From positions 1-52,985 of the forward strand of contig NZ_JAMXIB010000015.1 of the NCBI RefSeq assembly GCF_024006985.1: DNA of 52,985 nucleotides, given 5' to 3'. The stretch's first letter is position 1. Each line of letters starts with the position of its first letter. Position numbers and translations under genes: made by a program. The DNA comes from Robiginitalea marina (GTDB taxonomy: Bacteria; Bacteroidota; Bacteroidia; Flavobacteriales; Flavobacteriaceae). Below are positions 8,113 through 17,821 of the stretch, one piece after another. The notes beneath the pieces were generated by a model. The model saw only the letters and a list, made by a program, of their open reading frames with translations, made no database searches and had not been told where the DNA came from.

Positions 8113-9453
8113 ATGATACCTATAATCACCCCAAAAAAATTCAGATTAACCGGTGTTCTCGGGATGTTGGGGCTCCTCCTGGCATCCTGTGGTTCCTACC
8201 AGCAGGCTTCCTATTACGATCCGGACGGGATCTATACCGGGGGCACAGAGCGGGTAACGGAACGGGTTGTCGTACGGGACAACCGGACGCCCCAGCCGGG
8301 CAACCAGGAGGTACAGGATGGTTTTTACCAGAACTACTTCGGGGAAAAGGCCCGCCAGCTCGACGAGGTACTGGAAGGCGAGATTTTCACGGATGCTGAT
8401 TCCTATTCCAGTGGCCGGGAGGCAGACAGCCTGGGCCAGGTGCAGGGGAATTACTTCCAGGACTACAATAACGATTACGCCGGTAGCCCGGGGTGGGGCG
8501 ACCGGGGCGACAACGTCAGCATAAACTTCTACGGCGGGGCCGGATGGAACAACTGGGGCTTTTACGACCCCTGGCTCTGGAACGGATGGGGCTGGAACAA
8601 CTGGGGCTGGGGACCCGGGTGGAACAACTGGGGTTGGGGCCTTGGCTGGAACAACTGGGGCTGGGGCCTTGGCTGGAACAACTGGGGTTGGGGCGTCGGC
8701 TGGGGCTGGGGCTATCCTGGTTGGGGCTGGGGCGCCGGCTGGGGCTGGGGCTATCCTGGCTGGGGTTGGGGCTACCCCCATTACAGGAATTACGGTTTTG
8801 TAGCCGGCCGCCGGGGATACTATAACCGGTACAACAACATAAATGCCCTAGGGGCGCGTTCGGTCATGGCTGCCAATAACAACGCCCGGGTGAGGACCAA
8901 TAGCGGGCGCTCCAACCTGAGCACCAACAGCGGGCGTTCCAACCTGAGGACCAACAGCCGGTACACCTCTGCACGCACCAATCGGAGCACCGTCGATGCA
9001 GCTGCCCGCAACCGGGCCTACCGCACTACCCGCACTACCAGGGCTACCCCGGCCTATGCCGACCGGAGCCGTTCAGTGAGAACCTACACCGGCGCGCCCA
9101 GGCCTTATAATAATGCACGGGGGAATACCTATGGCAACAACGGATATCGCAGCCGGGCCGGCGACACCTATTCCGGAAGGACAGGCAGTAACCCCGGGCG
9201 GTCATACCAAAACCCCGGCTCCAGGAGCGGAAGGTCTTATGGGACTTCCCCCGGGTACAGGGGTTCCAGTAGCGGTCGTTCCTCCGGAAGTTACCGCGGC
9301 TCGTCAGGGAGCAGCCGGTCCTCAGGGAATTTCGGCGGCTCGTCAGGCGGTAGCCGTTCCTCGGGAAGCATGCGCAGCAGCGGGGGCGGGGGTCGCTCTT
9401 CAGGCTCAGGCGGACGTTCCTCAGGGGGCCGTTCGTCCGGCAGGGGCAACTAA
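8113..9453 (+). CDS. Trp/Gly/Asn-repeat, Ser/Arg-rich lipoprotein
   Basis: A 446-residue predicted lipoprotein: signal peptide with lipobox LLASCG near residue 26, a polar region (about 30-135), a tandem repeat region (about 145-225) built on the 9-residue unit GWNNWGWGx and then on GWGWGYP, a linker containing GRSNL repeats, and a very long low-complexity tail rich in Ser, Gly, Arg and Tyr. No enzymatic domain is visible. Similar low-complexity proteins occur in flavobacteria as hypothetical proteins. The repeats are also near-perfect at the DNA level (27-base period), so repeat number may vary. It probably sits on the cell surface or periplasmic face and could be structural or adhesive; that is inference. 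A FadL-like porin gene begins 40 bases downstream. Confidence 0.85.
   Translation: MIPIITPKKFRLTGVLGMLGLLLASCGSYQQASYYDPDGIYTGGTERVTERVVVRDNRTPQPGNQEVQDGFYQNYFGEKARQLDEVLEGEIFTDADSYSSGREADSLGQVQGNYFQDYNNDYAGSPGWGDRGDNVSINFYGGAGWNNWGFYDPWLWNGWGWNNWGWGPGWNNWGWGLGWNNWGWGLGWNNWGWGVGWGWGYPGWGWGAGWGWGYPGWGWGYPHYRNYGFVAGRRGYYNRYNNINALGARSVMAANNNARVRTNSGRSNLSTNSGRSNLRTNSRYTSARTNRSTVDAAARNRAYRTTRTTRATPAYADRSRSVRTYTGAPRPYNNARGNTYGNNGYRSRAGDTYSGRTGSNPGRSYQNPGSRSGRSYGTSPGYRGSSSGRSSGSYRGSSGSSRSSGNFGGSSGGSRSSGSMRSSGGGGRSSGSGGRSSGGRSSGRGN
8589..8775 (+). repeat. 27-bp in-frame tandem repeat within the lipoprotein gene
   Basis: About four near-identical 27-base units encoding GWNNWGWG plus one variable residue (P, L, L, V), followed by two longer units encoding [12 protein letters not shown]. 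Differences are mostly third-position C/T changes, so the units arose by recent duplication or are kept uniform by recombination. Confidence 0.85.
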
Positions 9454-9493
9454 CGCTGACCACCATCTCACTAAACCTTAACCCTTCGTCCTT

Positions 9494-11002
9494 ATGAAAC
9501 GTATTGCTGTTTTCATACTCTTCTGGGTATGCGCCATCGGCAGCGCCCAAACCATTAACGATGTCCTCAGATATGGCCTGGAAGACCTCCAGGGAACGGC
9601 CAGGTACCAGGCCATGGGTGGGGCCTTCGGGGCCCTGGGGGGCGAACTCTCCGCCCTTTCGGCCAACCCTGCCGGTTCTGCCGTCTTCAACAATGGCCTG
9701 TTCGCCCTCACGGCTTCCAATTACAACCGGAACAACACTGCCGATTTCTTCGGGACGCGCACGGGAACAAGCCTCAATGCCCTGGAGCTAAACCAGGTGG
9801 GCGGGGTCTTCGTCTTCCGCAGTACCGGTGGCTCGCCCTGGAAAAAACTCGCCCTGGCCATCAATTATGACCTGGTTGAAAATTTCGACAACGAATTCCT
9901 GGTCCGGGGAAATTCCCCGGTAGGGACCGACCAGTATTTCCTTACGTTCGCCCAGGGCGTACCCCTGGGGCCCCTGAGGGTACAGGACGGAGAATTCATC
10001 GAGGAGGCTTACCTCGACATCGGGTCGCGCCTGGGGTTTGCAGACCAACAGGCTTTCCTGGGGTTCCAGGCAGGGTTTATCGACCCGGAGGACCCCGACA
10101 ACGACAACAATACCCAGTATTTTTCCAATGCGGCCTACAATACGGTTTCCCAGGAATACCTCCAGAGGACCAATGGGTTTAACGGCAAATTCACCATGAA
10201 CTTCGCCGGGCAATATCAGGAAAACCTCTACCTGGGGGCGTCCCTGAACTTCCATTCGGTCATTTACGAACGCCTGACCCTGCTCGATGAAACCGGGTAC
10301 GACCCGGCATCTGAAATCCAGGCGTCTTCCTTCGACACCTTCCTCAGGAGCGAAGGGGCGGGGTTTTCTTTCGGACTCGGGGCCATTGCCAAACTGAGCG
10401 AATTGGTCCGTGTGGGGGCGAGTTACCAGTCGCCTACCTGGTACCGCCTGGCCGATGACTTTTCGCAGCGTACCAATACGGACTTTGACGGCAAAAACCC
10501 CGACATCACCTTTATCGACTTCGGCATTGTAAACCTATTCGAGGAATACACCGTGAAAACCCCGGCGAGGTTTATGGGCAGCATGGCCCTGGTTTTTGGG
10601 CTGAATGGCCTGCTGAGCTTCGACTACGGCTACCAGGATTTCTCGCGGGCAGAGCTGAGGCCCAATTCAGACCCAAGCTTCAATTCGGAAAATGCGTTTA
10701 TCTCCCAACAGCTCGGGGGGGTTTCCACCTTCCGCCTGGGCGGGGAATACCGCCTGGGCCCGGTGAGCCTGCGGGGGGGGTACCGCTATGAAGAAAGCCC
10801 GTTTCGCGACAACCCCAACTGGGGCGACCTGGAGGCCCTCTCCGGCGGGATTGGTTACAGCTGGGGCGGCAGCCGCCTCGATTTTTCCTTCAGCCGGGCC
10901 GAACAGGACGTTCAGGAATCCATTTATGATATTGGGCTGAGCAACGCCTCCGTAAACCGGGTCAACCGGTTTTACACCCTCAGTTATACGTTGAATTTTT
11001 AA
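9494..11002 (+). CDS. FadL/OmpP1/TodX-like outer membrane protein
   Basis: A 502-residue predicted outer-membrane beta-barrel with a type I signal peptide (MKRIAVFILFWVCAIGSAQ). The early mature region (RYQAMGGAFGALGGELSALSANPAGSAVF) carries the AMGGA...NPAG signature of the FadL/OmpP1 hydrophobic-compound transporter family. The rest alternates polar and aromatic residues as expected for strands, and the last residues (FYTLSYTLNF) end in Phe, the usual barrel C-terminus. It would admit hydrophobic substrates across the outer membrane; the substrate is unknown. It follows the repeat lipoprotein gene by 40 bases and is closed by an intrinsic terminator. Confidence 0.88.
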   Translation: MKRIAVFILFWVCAIGSAQTINDVLRYGLEDLQGTARYQAMGGAFGALGGELSALSANPAGSAVFNNGLFALTASNYNRNNTADFFGTRTGTSLNALELNQVGGVFVFRSTGGSPWKKLALAINYDLVENFDNEFLVRGNSPVGTDQYFLTFAQGVPLGPLRVQDGEFIEEAYLDIGSRLGFADQQAFLGFQAGFIDPEDPDNDNNTQYFSNAAYNTVSQEYLQRTNGFNGKFTMNFAGQYQENLYLGASLNFHSVIYERLTLLDETGYDPASEIQASSFDTFLRSEGAGFSFGLGAIAKLSELVRVGASYQSPTWYRLADDFSQRTNTDFDGKNPDITFIDFGIVNLFEEYTVKTPARFMGSMALVFGLNGLLSFDYGYQDFSRAELRPNSDPSFNSENAFISQQLGGVSTFRLGGEYRLGPVSLRGGYRYEESPFRDNPNWGDLEALSGGIGYSWGGSRLDFSFSRAEQDVQESIYDIGLSNASVNRVNRFYTLSYTLNF

Positions 11003-11024
11003 GCAAAACCCCCGCGAATACCAC

Positions 11025-11050
11025 ACGGCCCCACGGGGCCGTTTCTTTTT
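11025..11050 (+). terminator. intrinsic terminator of the FadL-like gene
   Basis: GC-rich hairpin (ACGGCCC with GGGCCGT, 11025-11042, tight loop) followed by TTTCTTTTT on the plus strand, about 22 bases past the stop. It overlaps the end region of the convergent gene on the minus strand. Confidence 0.75.
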
Positions 11051-12464
11051 ATCGCTTCAGGGAAAAGTGGGCGCGCACCACCTCCTGCACCGGCTGCCCA
11101 TTGTCTTGCCGGAGGTATTCCAGCCGGAACCAGTAATCCGAGGAAGGAAGGGGCCGGCCATTGAAGGTCCCATCCCAGCCAGGGCTGGTTTGGTCAAGCT
11201 GCTTGAGCAGTTTCCCGTACCGGTCAAAAATAAACACTACGGGATTCGTCAGGGTTTCGATCCCCTGCACGTTCCAGGCGTCGTGGATGCCATCCCCGTT
11301 CGGGGTAAAGAATTTCGGGTAGCCCACCACCAGGAAAGGGATAGGATTGGTGGTACCGCACCCGTTGGTGTCGTTCACCACCACGGTGTTTTGCCCGGGG
11401 GGCACGTCGAGGAACACCGGGGAATCCTGGAAAGGCCCCCCATTGAGGGAATATTCATAACTGCCCCCGCCCAGCACGGTGATCTCCACATTGTTCTGGT
11501 CCGAAAGGCTATCCAGGATGTTCACCCCCACCGGCCCGGGAACCCCGTAAAACGTGATCAGGATGTCGTCCTCTATAGTACCTCCCGTGGTCGGTTCAAT
11601 TTGAACAAAATACCTTCCGGAAGCCGGGCTGCTCACCGTCAGGGTGGTAGCCGCCGGGCCTGAGGCCAGCACCTGGTCCACAACCCCGTCGTCGTTAAAA
11701 TCGACCGACCAGGTCACGTTGGCAATGTCGGGGCCCGCAGGGGAATTCAGGGCACTCAGCACAATGTCGGGGTCCCCGTTGCAGGCGGCGATATCTAGCC
11801 CGAGGAACTCGTCCCGCAGGGTGCAGTCCAGGGCATTGTTTTGGTCCGCATCCACCGAGGAACCGGTAAAGGTCAGGGTAAAAGCTTCCGGGTCGCCATC
11901 GAAGTTGGTATTATAGTTGTTCACCAGCAGGTAATAGACCTCCCCGGCCTGTACCTGCAGCCACTCGTCGTAGGTGTTCTGGCTGCCCTTGATAAAGGGC
12001 TGGCCCTCCTGGCCGTTGGCGGGGTTTACCCCGATGCCTGTAAACCCGGTGCTGTTCACTTCATAGTTACATCGGATGGGCTGGGCCGTGCCATTGCTGA
12101 TGGCGCCGCAGTCCACATCGGGCCCGTAGAGGGCAAAATCCCATTCGGCCGTGATGCTCCCCCCGGGAAGGACCGGCAGGGCCTCGATATCAAACCCTAT
12201 CTGTCCGTCCGTACCGGCGCGGAAAACGAACCAGGAAGTGTTATTTTCAATATTGGCCGAGCTGACGCTGCCCTTTTCCAGGCAGCCTGTCTGCCGGATG
12301 ACATCCGGGTCGAAATCGTCTATGACCCCGCTCCCATCGGCCACCCAGGTCATGACCGAATCGGCACACACGGGGATGGCAGAGCGGCAATCCGGGGAGT
12401 TTTGGGCCTTTGCCGCCTGGGCAAAAACCACAAATATCAAAATAAAAAGCAACGAGTTTCTCAT
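11049..12464 (-). CDS. type IX secretion cargo protein (type B C-terminal domain)
   Basis: A 471-residue secreted or surface protein. It has a signal peptide (MRNSLLFILIFVVFAQAAKAQ), an N-terminal module found in flavobacterial exoproteins (DCRSAIPVCADSVM..., about 22-210), a central region with Ig-like character, and the gliding-motility-associated (type B) C-terminal sorting domain: FFTPNGDGIHDAW, FIFDRYGKLLKQ, GWDGTFNGRPLPSSDYWFR. That domain directs export through the type IX secretion system. The actual activity of the mature protein is unknown. The minus-strand gene just upstream (12576-14381) encodes a paralogue with nearly the same C-terminal domain. Confidence 0.88.
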   Translation of the reverse strand: MRNSLLFILIFVVFAQAAKAQNSPDCRSAIPVCADSVMTWVADGSGVIDDFDPDVIRQTGCLEKGSVSSANIENNTSWFVFRAGTDGQIGFDIEALPVLPGGSITAEWDFALYGPDVDCGAISNGTAQPIRCNYEVNSTGFTGIGVNPANGQEGQPFIKGSQNTYDEWLQVQAGEVYYLLVNNYNTNFDGDPEAFTLTFTGSSVDADQNNALDCTLRDEFLGLDIAACNGDPDIVLSALNSPAGPDIANVTWSVDFNDDGVVDQVLASGPAATTLTVSSPASGRYFVQIEPTTGGTIEDDILITFYGVPGPVGVNILDSLSDQNNVEITVLGGGSYEYSLNGGPFQDSPVFLDVPPGQNTVVVNDTNGCGTTNPIPFLVVGYPKFFTPNGDGIHDAWNVQGIETLTNPVVFIFDRYGKLLKQLDQTSPGWDGTFNGRPLPSSDYWFRLEYLRQDNGQPVQEVVRAHFSLKR

Positions 12465-12575
12465 CGCAGGCAGGCAGGCTTTGAAGTATATAACTGAAAG
12501 GGTTCTGTTTTAGTATTCCATACCCCCCTGTTTTAGACCAATGGCGCTGCTCTTTCCGACTGGTCCATAAAGCAC

Positions 12576-14381
12576 CTAGCGCACCAGGGAAAAGTGGGTT
12601 TTGAGGTATCGGGCTTCCACGCGCTGCCCCTGGTCATTGGTATAATTCAGGCGGAACCAGTAATCCGTGGCAGGCATTGGCCTGCCGTTGAAGGTACCAT
12701 CCCATCCGGCACTGGTGGCATCCAGTTGTTTCAACAGCTTGCCATACCGGTCGAAAATGAAAATCTCCGGGTCTGTCAGGCGTTCCAGGCCGGCAATCTG
12801 CCAAAGGTCGTTCAGCCCGTCCCCGTTCGGGGTAAACAGGGTACCAAAGCCGACTACCGTGATGGTTTCCGTAAGGCTGCCGCACCCCTGGGTACTGCGC
12901 ATATGCAATTGGTGGGTACCCGCGGGCACTCCTGTGAAAACCGGACTCCCCTGGAAAGGTCCGTCATTCAGGGAATACTCAAAAGGGCCATCCTCCCGGG
13001 GCACCACGGTAACCTGATTCGAAGCGCTCAGGTCTTCTATGGCGATCTCCCCTATTGCTGGGGCCACCGCCCTGATAACCTCAACGCTCCTGGAGGCTTC
13101 GCAGACCTCCCCCGATTCCGTTCTTCGGGCCGTAAGGGTATAGACCCCCGGGGAGGTTATCCAGATCGAGGGCGCCTGCTCCCCGGTATCCCACTGGTAG
13201 CTTACCCCTGGTTCCGGAGTGGGTTGGCCGATCACTACACTACCCCCTTCCGAACAGATGTAGGCCTGGGCCGGAAAATCGAGCTGGGGCACGGGAAGGT
13301 TGGTAAGTTCAAAGTGGTGGTCGGCCGCGTAGCAGGCCGGGTTTTCAAGGGACGTTACCCTGTAGAACACGGTTTGGCCGCCTATAGCCGGAACCCACTC
13401 CGGGGGCAGGGCATTGGCCCCGGAATGGGCCTCTGCCTGGGTGAGGTGGTAACTCACGCGAAAATCCGATGGGTCCTGGGTGCCCAGGGCCCCTGAATCA
13501 AACCCATGCAATCCCGGGGATTCCAGCCTGCCGCAAACAACCTGGTCTGCCAGGGGAAAACTCTGGGGGGCCGGGCTGAAACCGACCTGGACATCGCTGA
13601 TGAGTTGCGACCCGTCTGCCAGGGCGACCCGTACCCGGTACAGGGCCGAAATCGCCGCCTGCAAGATCGGCCCGGATTCCCCCGGGATTGGGGCGAACCC
13701 CGTGCCCGTATCCATAAACCACTGGTAAGCGGTAGCACCCGGGGTTGTGGCATCCAGGGGTTCTACGCTTCCCTCGCAACCGGCCACCGGGGGGCCCAGG
13801 AGGTTATCCACGATGCTGCAATCGAGGGCATCAAAGGGGTGGGCCTCAAAAATCTGCCCGGTAAACTGGATGGAAAACCCCGTATTGTTATTGCTGAAGT
13901 TGTTGATCATCAGGTAGTAGTCTTCACCAGGATTCACCTCGAGCCAGGCTTCGTACAGGTAGGAGTCGGGGTTTCCGTTAGGGTCCTCCCCCACCCCCAT
14001 ATACGTCTCCTGGTCCTGGTTGTCGAAGAAATTGCACCGTATGGGTTCTCCCAGGTCCCCGCAATCGGAAGCCCGGTAAAGGGCGAAATCCCAGTCTTCC
14101 GAAGGGTCAAAACCAATATTGAAGCCCAACTGGCCGGAGGCTGCGGTACGGAACCGGTACCAGGCAGAATTGGACTCGATGTTCCCCGAAAGCGTCAGCT
14201 CAAGGCACCCGCTCGTGGCTGCCCCCCCGAAATCGTCATAGCCGAAGCCCTGTACCCCCCCGCTGACAGGGGTGTTGCTGCAAATGGGGATGGCCGTGGC
14301 GCAATCCGGCGAAACCTGGCCGGCAACCCCAAAGCAGGCCCCCAGCATCAGGGCAAAAAAGACAGACAGATTTGGCCTCAT
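12576..14381 (-). CDS. type IX secretion cargo protein (type B C-terminal domain), longer paralogue
   Basis: A 601-residue paralogue of the downstream gene. It has a signal peptide (ending near GVAGQ), the same N-terminal module (DCATAIPICSNTPV, the EDWDFALYRASDC and EPIRCNF segments), an extra central section of about 130 residues containing a PKD/Ig-like stretch (SYQWDTGEQAPSIWITSPGVYTL), and a type B sorting domain (LFTPNGDGLNDLW, FIFDRYGKLLKQLD, GWDGTFNGRPMPATDYWFR). The N-terminal module in both proteins looks like a carbohydrate- or calcium-binding exoprotein domain, but I cannot name it. The two genes lie 111 bases apart in the same direction and probably arose by tandem duplication. 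This gene is divergent from folE. Confidence 0.88.
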   Translation of the reverse strand: MRPNLSVFFALMLGACFGVAGQVSPDCATAIPICSNTPVSGGVQGFGYDDFGGAATSGCLELTLSGNIESNSAWYRFRTAASGQLGFNIGFDPSEDWDFALYRASDCGDLGEPIRCNFFDNQDQETYMGVGEDPNGNPDSYLYEAWLEVNPGEDYYLMINNFSNNNTGFSIQFTGQIFEAHPFDALDCSIVDNLLGPPVAGCEGSVEPLDATTPGATAYQWFMDTGTGFAPIPGESGPILQAAISALYRVRVALADGSQLISDVQVGFSPAPQSFPLADQVVCGRLESPGLHGFDSGALGTQDPSDFRVSYHLTQAEAHSGANALPPEWVPAIGGQTVFYRVTSLENPACYAADHHFELTNLPVPQLDFPAQAYICSEGGSVVIGQPTPEPGVSYQWDTGEQAPSIWITSPGVYTLTARRTESGEVCEASRSVEVIRAVAPAIGEIAIEDLSASNQVTVVPREDGPFEYSLNDGPFQGSPVFTGVPAGTHQLHMRSTQGCGSLTETITVVGFGTLFTPNGDGLNDLWQIAGLERLTDPEIFIFDRYGKLLKQLDATSAGWDGTFNGRPMPATDYWFRLNYTNDQGQRVEARYLKTHFSLVR

Positions 14382-14487
14382 AAGGCTTTAAAAAGACTTG
14401 GAAACCTAAAGTTAAATGGGGTACCGGGTTAACAGGAATTTATGTTGTGTAAGCCCGGATACAGGGCATAAAGTGCCATTTAATGTA

Positions 14488-14495
14488 TATCTTTG
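14488..14495 (+). promoter_or_regulatory. -7 element of folE
   Basis: TATCTTTG, a full match to TAnnTTTG, 22 bases upstream of the folE ATG. No convincing TTG lies about 20 bases further upstream. Confidence 0.55.
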
Positions 14496-14517
14496 CCCTT
14501 TGTAAACTGCCTGCCAG

Positions 14518-15198
14518 ATGAAAATTGACCCTGCTTTGGACGCCTCCAGGGATCCCTTCGGGGAAGACCATTTTTCTGCTTCCGAAGAAACCCCTCTGCG
14601 GGAGGATGCCTTTGTACTCAGCGATCCCGACAAGATCGAGCGGATTACCGAAAATGTGAGGGACATTATGCTCACCCTTGGCCTGGACCTTGAAGACGAC
14701 AGCCTGAAAGGAACCCCCCTGCGGGTGGCCAAAATGTATGTGAGGGAAATCTTCGGGGGGCTCCATCCCGACCGCAGGCCGAAAGCCTCCACGTTTCGGA
14801 ACAAATACAAGTACGGGGAGATGCTGGTGGAGAAGAACATCACCGTATACAGCACCTGCGAACACCACCTGTTGCCCATCGTGGGGAAGGCCCATATCGC
14901 CTATATCTCCAATGGTTCTGTGGTAGGCCTTTCCAAGATGAACCGCATCGTCGATTATTTCGCAAAAAGGCCCCAGGTTCAGGAACGGATGAATATACAG
15001 ATCGTCAGGGAACTGCAAAAGGTCCTGGGCACGGAGGATGTGGCCTGTGTGATCGACGCAAAACACCTGTGCGTCAACTCCCGGGGCATCAGGGATGTGG
15101 ACAGCAGTACGGTAACCGCCGAATACGGGGGTCGCTTCAGGGAAGAGGCTGTCCGCCGTGAATTCCTTGATTACATCAACCTGCAGACCGAATTCTAA
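14518..15198 (+). CDS. folE: GTP cyclohydrolase I
   Basis: Converts GTP to 7,8-dihydroneopterin triphosphate, the first step of folate and pterin synthesis. At 226 residues it has the normal length. An acidic N-terminal extension (about 1-45) precedes the conserved core: [17 protein letters not shown], the zinc/catalytic segment [19 protein letters not shown], and [17 protein letters not shown] with the second zinc Cys and the substrate-contact region. The cysS start lies 10 bases after the stop, so the two are probably one transcript. Confidence 0.97.
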   Translation: MKIDPALDASRDPFGEDHFSASEETPLREDAFVLSDPDKIERITENVRDIMLTLGLDLEDDSLKGTPLRVAKMYVREIFGGLHPDRRPKASTFRNKYKYGEMLVEKNITVYSTCEHHLLPIVGKAHIAYISNGSVVGLSKMNRIVDYFAKRPQVQERMNIQIVRELQKVLGTEDVACVIDAKHLCVNSRGIRDVDSSTVTAEYGGRFREEAVRREFLDYINLQTEF

Positions 15199-15208
15199 GC
15201 CACCCGCT

Positions 15209-16687
15209 ATGGCCCTCTACAAGGAACAGACGTTGCGTATCTACAATTCGCTGACTGGCAAAAAGGAAGTTTTCGAGCCCCTGCACCAGGGCCACGTGGG
15301 GATGTATGTCTGCGGACCGACAGTATACAGCAAGGTGCACTTGGGCAACTGCCGCACCTTTATGTCTTTCGACATGGTGTACCGCTACCTGGTCCACCTG
15401 GGGTACAGGGTCCGTTATGTGCGGAACATTACCGATGCCGGGCACCTGGAAGACGATGCCGACCAGGGGGAAGACAAAATCTCCAAAAAAGCCCGGCTTG
15501 AAAAAATCGAACCCATGGAGGTGGTCCAGCGCTATACGGTGGATTTCCACAACATCCTGCGCAAATTCAACCTGCTCCCCCCAAGTATTGAACCCACGGC
15601 TACCGGCCATATCGTGGAGCAGATCGAAACCATAAAGCTCATCCTGCAGAAGGGCTATGCCTACGAGAAAAACGGTTCGGTCTATTTTGATGTGCTCAAA
15701 TTCAATAAGGATTACGACTACGGGAAACTGAGCGGCCGGAGGATAGAGGATATGATTGCCAACACCCGCGACCTGGCCGCCCAGGACGAAAAAAACAACC
15801 CGCAGGATTTTGCGCTCTGGAAACGGGCAGAACCGCAACACATCATGAGGTGGCCCTCCCCGTGGGGAGAAGGCTTTCCCGGCTGGCACCTGGAATGCAC
15901 GGTAATGAGCACCAAATACCTGGGGGAAACCTTCGATATCCACGGGGGCGGAATGGACCTGAAGTTCCCTCACCACGAATGTGAAATCGCCCAGGCCGAA
16001 GCCGGATACGGGAAAAGCCCGGTACGGTACTGGATGCATGCCAATATGCTGACGCTCAACGGGCGAAAGATGGCCAAGTCAACCGGGAACAACCTGTTGC
16101 CCGATGAGATTTTTAGCGGGGAAAACGAGATCCTTAGCAAACCCTATTCACCAGCTGTGGTCCGGTTCTTCATGATGCAGGCCCATTACACGAGTATCCT
16201 GGACCTCAGCGATGAAGCCCTTCAGGCAGCCGAGAAGGGATATCACCGCCTGATGGACGCCATGGAACTGGTGGAAGGCCTGCCCGAATCGCCGGCTTCC
16301 GAAGTGGAGGTCGCCCAATGGCGGCAACGGTGCTACGATGCCATGAACGACGACTTCAACAGCCCGGTGCTGATTGCACAGCTTTTTGAAGCCGTAAGGT
16401 GGATCCACCAGGTCAGCGAGGGAAAAATACGCCTTTCAGGGGAAGACAAGCTCCTGCTGGGAGCAACGCTCAATGGCTTCGTGCTTGACGTCCTGGGGCT
16501 GGAAAAGGCGATTTCCGGATCGGGACAGGGCCAAACCCTCGACGGGGTAATGGCACTACTCATCGAGCTTCGCAACAAGGCCCGGACCGACAAGGATTAC
16601 ACCACCTCCGACCGGATCCGCGATGCCCTTGGGGAGCTGGGCATTCAGCTCAAGGATGGGAAAGAAGGCACTACCTACAGCCTCTAA
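15209..16687 (+). CDS. cysS: cysteinyl-tRNA synthetase
   Basis: Class I synthetase charging tRNA-Cys, 492 residues. I start at the ATG at 15209 ([20 protein letters not shown]), since the longer frame overlaps folE and adds unrelated residues. Motifs: [17 protein letters not shown], where the HIGH signature is HLGN (common in flavobacterial CysS); the zinc ligands in the CTVMS and FPHHECE segments; and [11 protein letters not shown] as the KMSKS loop. The C-terminal helical anticodon domain (about 360-492) is complete. The stop TAA at 16685-16687 is directly followed by the stop of the convergent AraC gene, leaving no room for a terminator between them. Confidence 0.96.
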   Translation: MALYKEQTLRIYNSLTGKKEVFEPLHQGHVGMYVCGPTVYSKVHLGNCRTFMSFDMVYRYLVHLGYRVRYVRNITDAGHLEDDADQGEDKISKKARLEKIEPMEVVQRYTVDFHNILRKFNLLPPSIEPTATGHIVEQIETIKLILQKGYAYEKNGSVYFDVLKFNKDYDYGKLSGRRIEDMIANTRDLAAQDEKNNPQDFALWKRAEPQHIMRWPSPWGEGFPGWHLECTVMSTKYLGETFDIHGGGMDLKFPHHECEIAQAEAGYGKSPVRYWMHANMLTLNGRKMAKSTGNNLLPDEIFSGENEILSKPYSPAVVRFFMMQAHYTSILDLSDEALQAAEKGYHRLMDAMELVEGLPESPASEVEVAQWRQRCYDAMNDDFNSPVLIAQLFEAVRWIHQVSEGKIRLSGEDKLLLGATLNGFVLDVLGLEKAISGSGQGQTLDGVMALLIELRNKARTDKDYTTSDRIRDALGELGIQLKDGKEGTTYSL

Positions 16688-17602
16688 TCAGAACATTTCC
16701 CGCTGCAGCAGCTGCTGAAACGCCTTTGGCGCTACCTGCTTTTTGCTCTTGAAGACGCGGTTGAAGTAAGACCGGCTTTCAAACCCGCAACACATATACA
16801 CTTCTTTGATACTCCTGTTTGGGTCCTGTAACAGGCTTACCGCCAGTTTAATGCGTTCGGCGTTTATGAATTCCACCGGGGACACCCCGACTTCGTTCTT
16901 AAAAATGCGATGGAAATGGGAAGGGCTCATGCAGGCTACCTTGCTCAGGGATTCCACGTCAAGCGGCTCGTGGAGGTGGTTCCTGATGTACCGCACCACA
17001 TAGGACAACCTGCTGTCCTGCTTCAGTTGTAACGTATCGTCCGTGTAAATCCTGCGCTGATTGGTCTGCAGGACCCGCACAATAAGTTCCCGCAACATAT
17101 TGTCAACGAAGAACTCCTTGTAGGGGTGGTTTTCGGTAAAAAGGAACAGGAGCCGCTGCAGGATCTGGAATACCGCCGCATCGTTGACAAAATGGAAATT
17201 ATAATCCATCAGCCCCCACTGCCGCCCGTCGGACTTGGGCATGGCCTCATTCATCCGTTCCAGGACCTGGTCGATCAGCGTTTCTGAGATGGCCAGGGCG
17301 AGGCAACGGGTTGGCGCCTCCTTTTGGGCTTCCGGAAAATCGATGCACATCAATTCATGGGATGGCAGGATAAGGGATTCCCCCGGCAGGAACTGGAAGG
17401 ATTCATAATCCCTCAGGTGCATCACCTTCTTCCCCTGGATCATGCTGGCCAGCACCGGTTGGTCAAACTGCAGCAATACCCTGTCGGCCGTCTGGTGGGT
17501 CTCGAAAATATGCATGGCCGCCTGGTCCATGGTAAAGGTGGACTGGTTTTCGACCAGGGATTCGAGTTTTCGGTTTTTAAGGAAGTTGGCAGGAAGTTGC
17601 AT
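16688..17602 (-). CDS. AraC-family transcriptional regulator
   Basis: A 304-residue regulator. The C-terminal third contains two helix-turn-helix motifs (SLSKVACMSPSHFHRIFKNEVG and SIKEVYMCCGFESRSYFNRVF) typical of AraC/XylS proteins. The N-terminal part (about 25-180) looks like an AraC-type ligand-sensing domain (VMHLRDYESFQFLPGESLILPSHE). It is divergent from the aldehyde dehydrogenase gene, with 219 bases between, so that gene pair is its most likely target and an aldehyde or alcohol its likely signal (inference). Its stop codon abuts the cysS stop with zero spacing. The start at 17602 is followed by a plausible MQLPANFLKN N-terminus. Confidence 0.92.
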   Translation of the reverse strand: MQLPANFLKNRKLESLVENQSTFTMDQAAMHIFETHQTADRVLLQFDQPVLASMIQGKKVMHLRDYESFQFLPGESLILPSHELMCIDFPEAQKEAPTRCLALAISETLIDQVLERMNEAMPKSDGRQWGLMDYNFHFVNDAAVFQILQRLLFLFTENHPYKEFFVDNMLRELIVRVLQTNQRRIYTDDTLQLKQDSRLSYVVRYIRNHLHEPLDVESLSKVACMSPSHFHRIFKNEVGVSPVEFINAERIKLAVSLLQDPNRSIKEVYMCCGFESRSYFNRVFKSKKQVAPKAFQQLLQREMF

Positions 17603-17710
17603 TAAAACCCTTTATTGCCGCAATATTTTAACATTCAAGATTTTAAATTTAAAAAATATTCCGCTATTTTCTGTTAAAATCATATTGATGATAGAATCCG
17701 TCACATAAGC

Positions 17711-17798
17711 GGCAGAATTGGTCAGGCACTTTACCTGAGCTTCGGGTACCTTGTGGATCGATCTTCTGCCAACTCCCCGGACGGAAGGTGGTAAAGTG
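17711..17798 (+). promoter_or_regulatory. interleaved inverted repeats upstream of the aldehyde dehydrogenase gene
   Basis: Two perfect inverted repeats interleave: GGCAGAA (17711-17717) with TTCTGCC (17764-17770), and CACTTTACC (17727-17735) with GGTAAAGTG (17790-17798). A third hairpin, TACCTGA (17732-17738) with TCGGGTA (17742-17748, one G-T pair), competes with the second. In RNA the first two could form a pseudoknot-like fold ending 23 bases before the ATG; in DNA they could be operator half-sites for the divergent AraC protein. I cannot tell which. Confidence 0.45.
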
Positions 17799-17821
17799 TA
17801 TTAATCCTAAAACCAAAAACA

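Noticed and set aside
8146-8781. 211-residue Pro/Ala/Val-rich minus-strand frame with an apparent PAP-type repeat
   Set aside because: Its repeats are the mirror of the 27-base repeat in the lipoprotein gene; the plus-strand gene has a lipobox and good context.
15344-15361. Loss of the HIGH motif in CysS (reads HLGN)
   Set aside because: I recall HLGN in this position as common in flavobacterial CysS proteins, so it is not evidence of inactivity.
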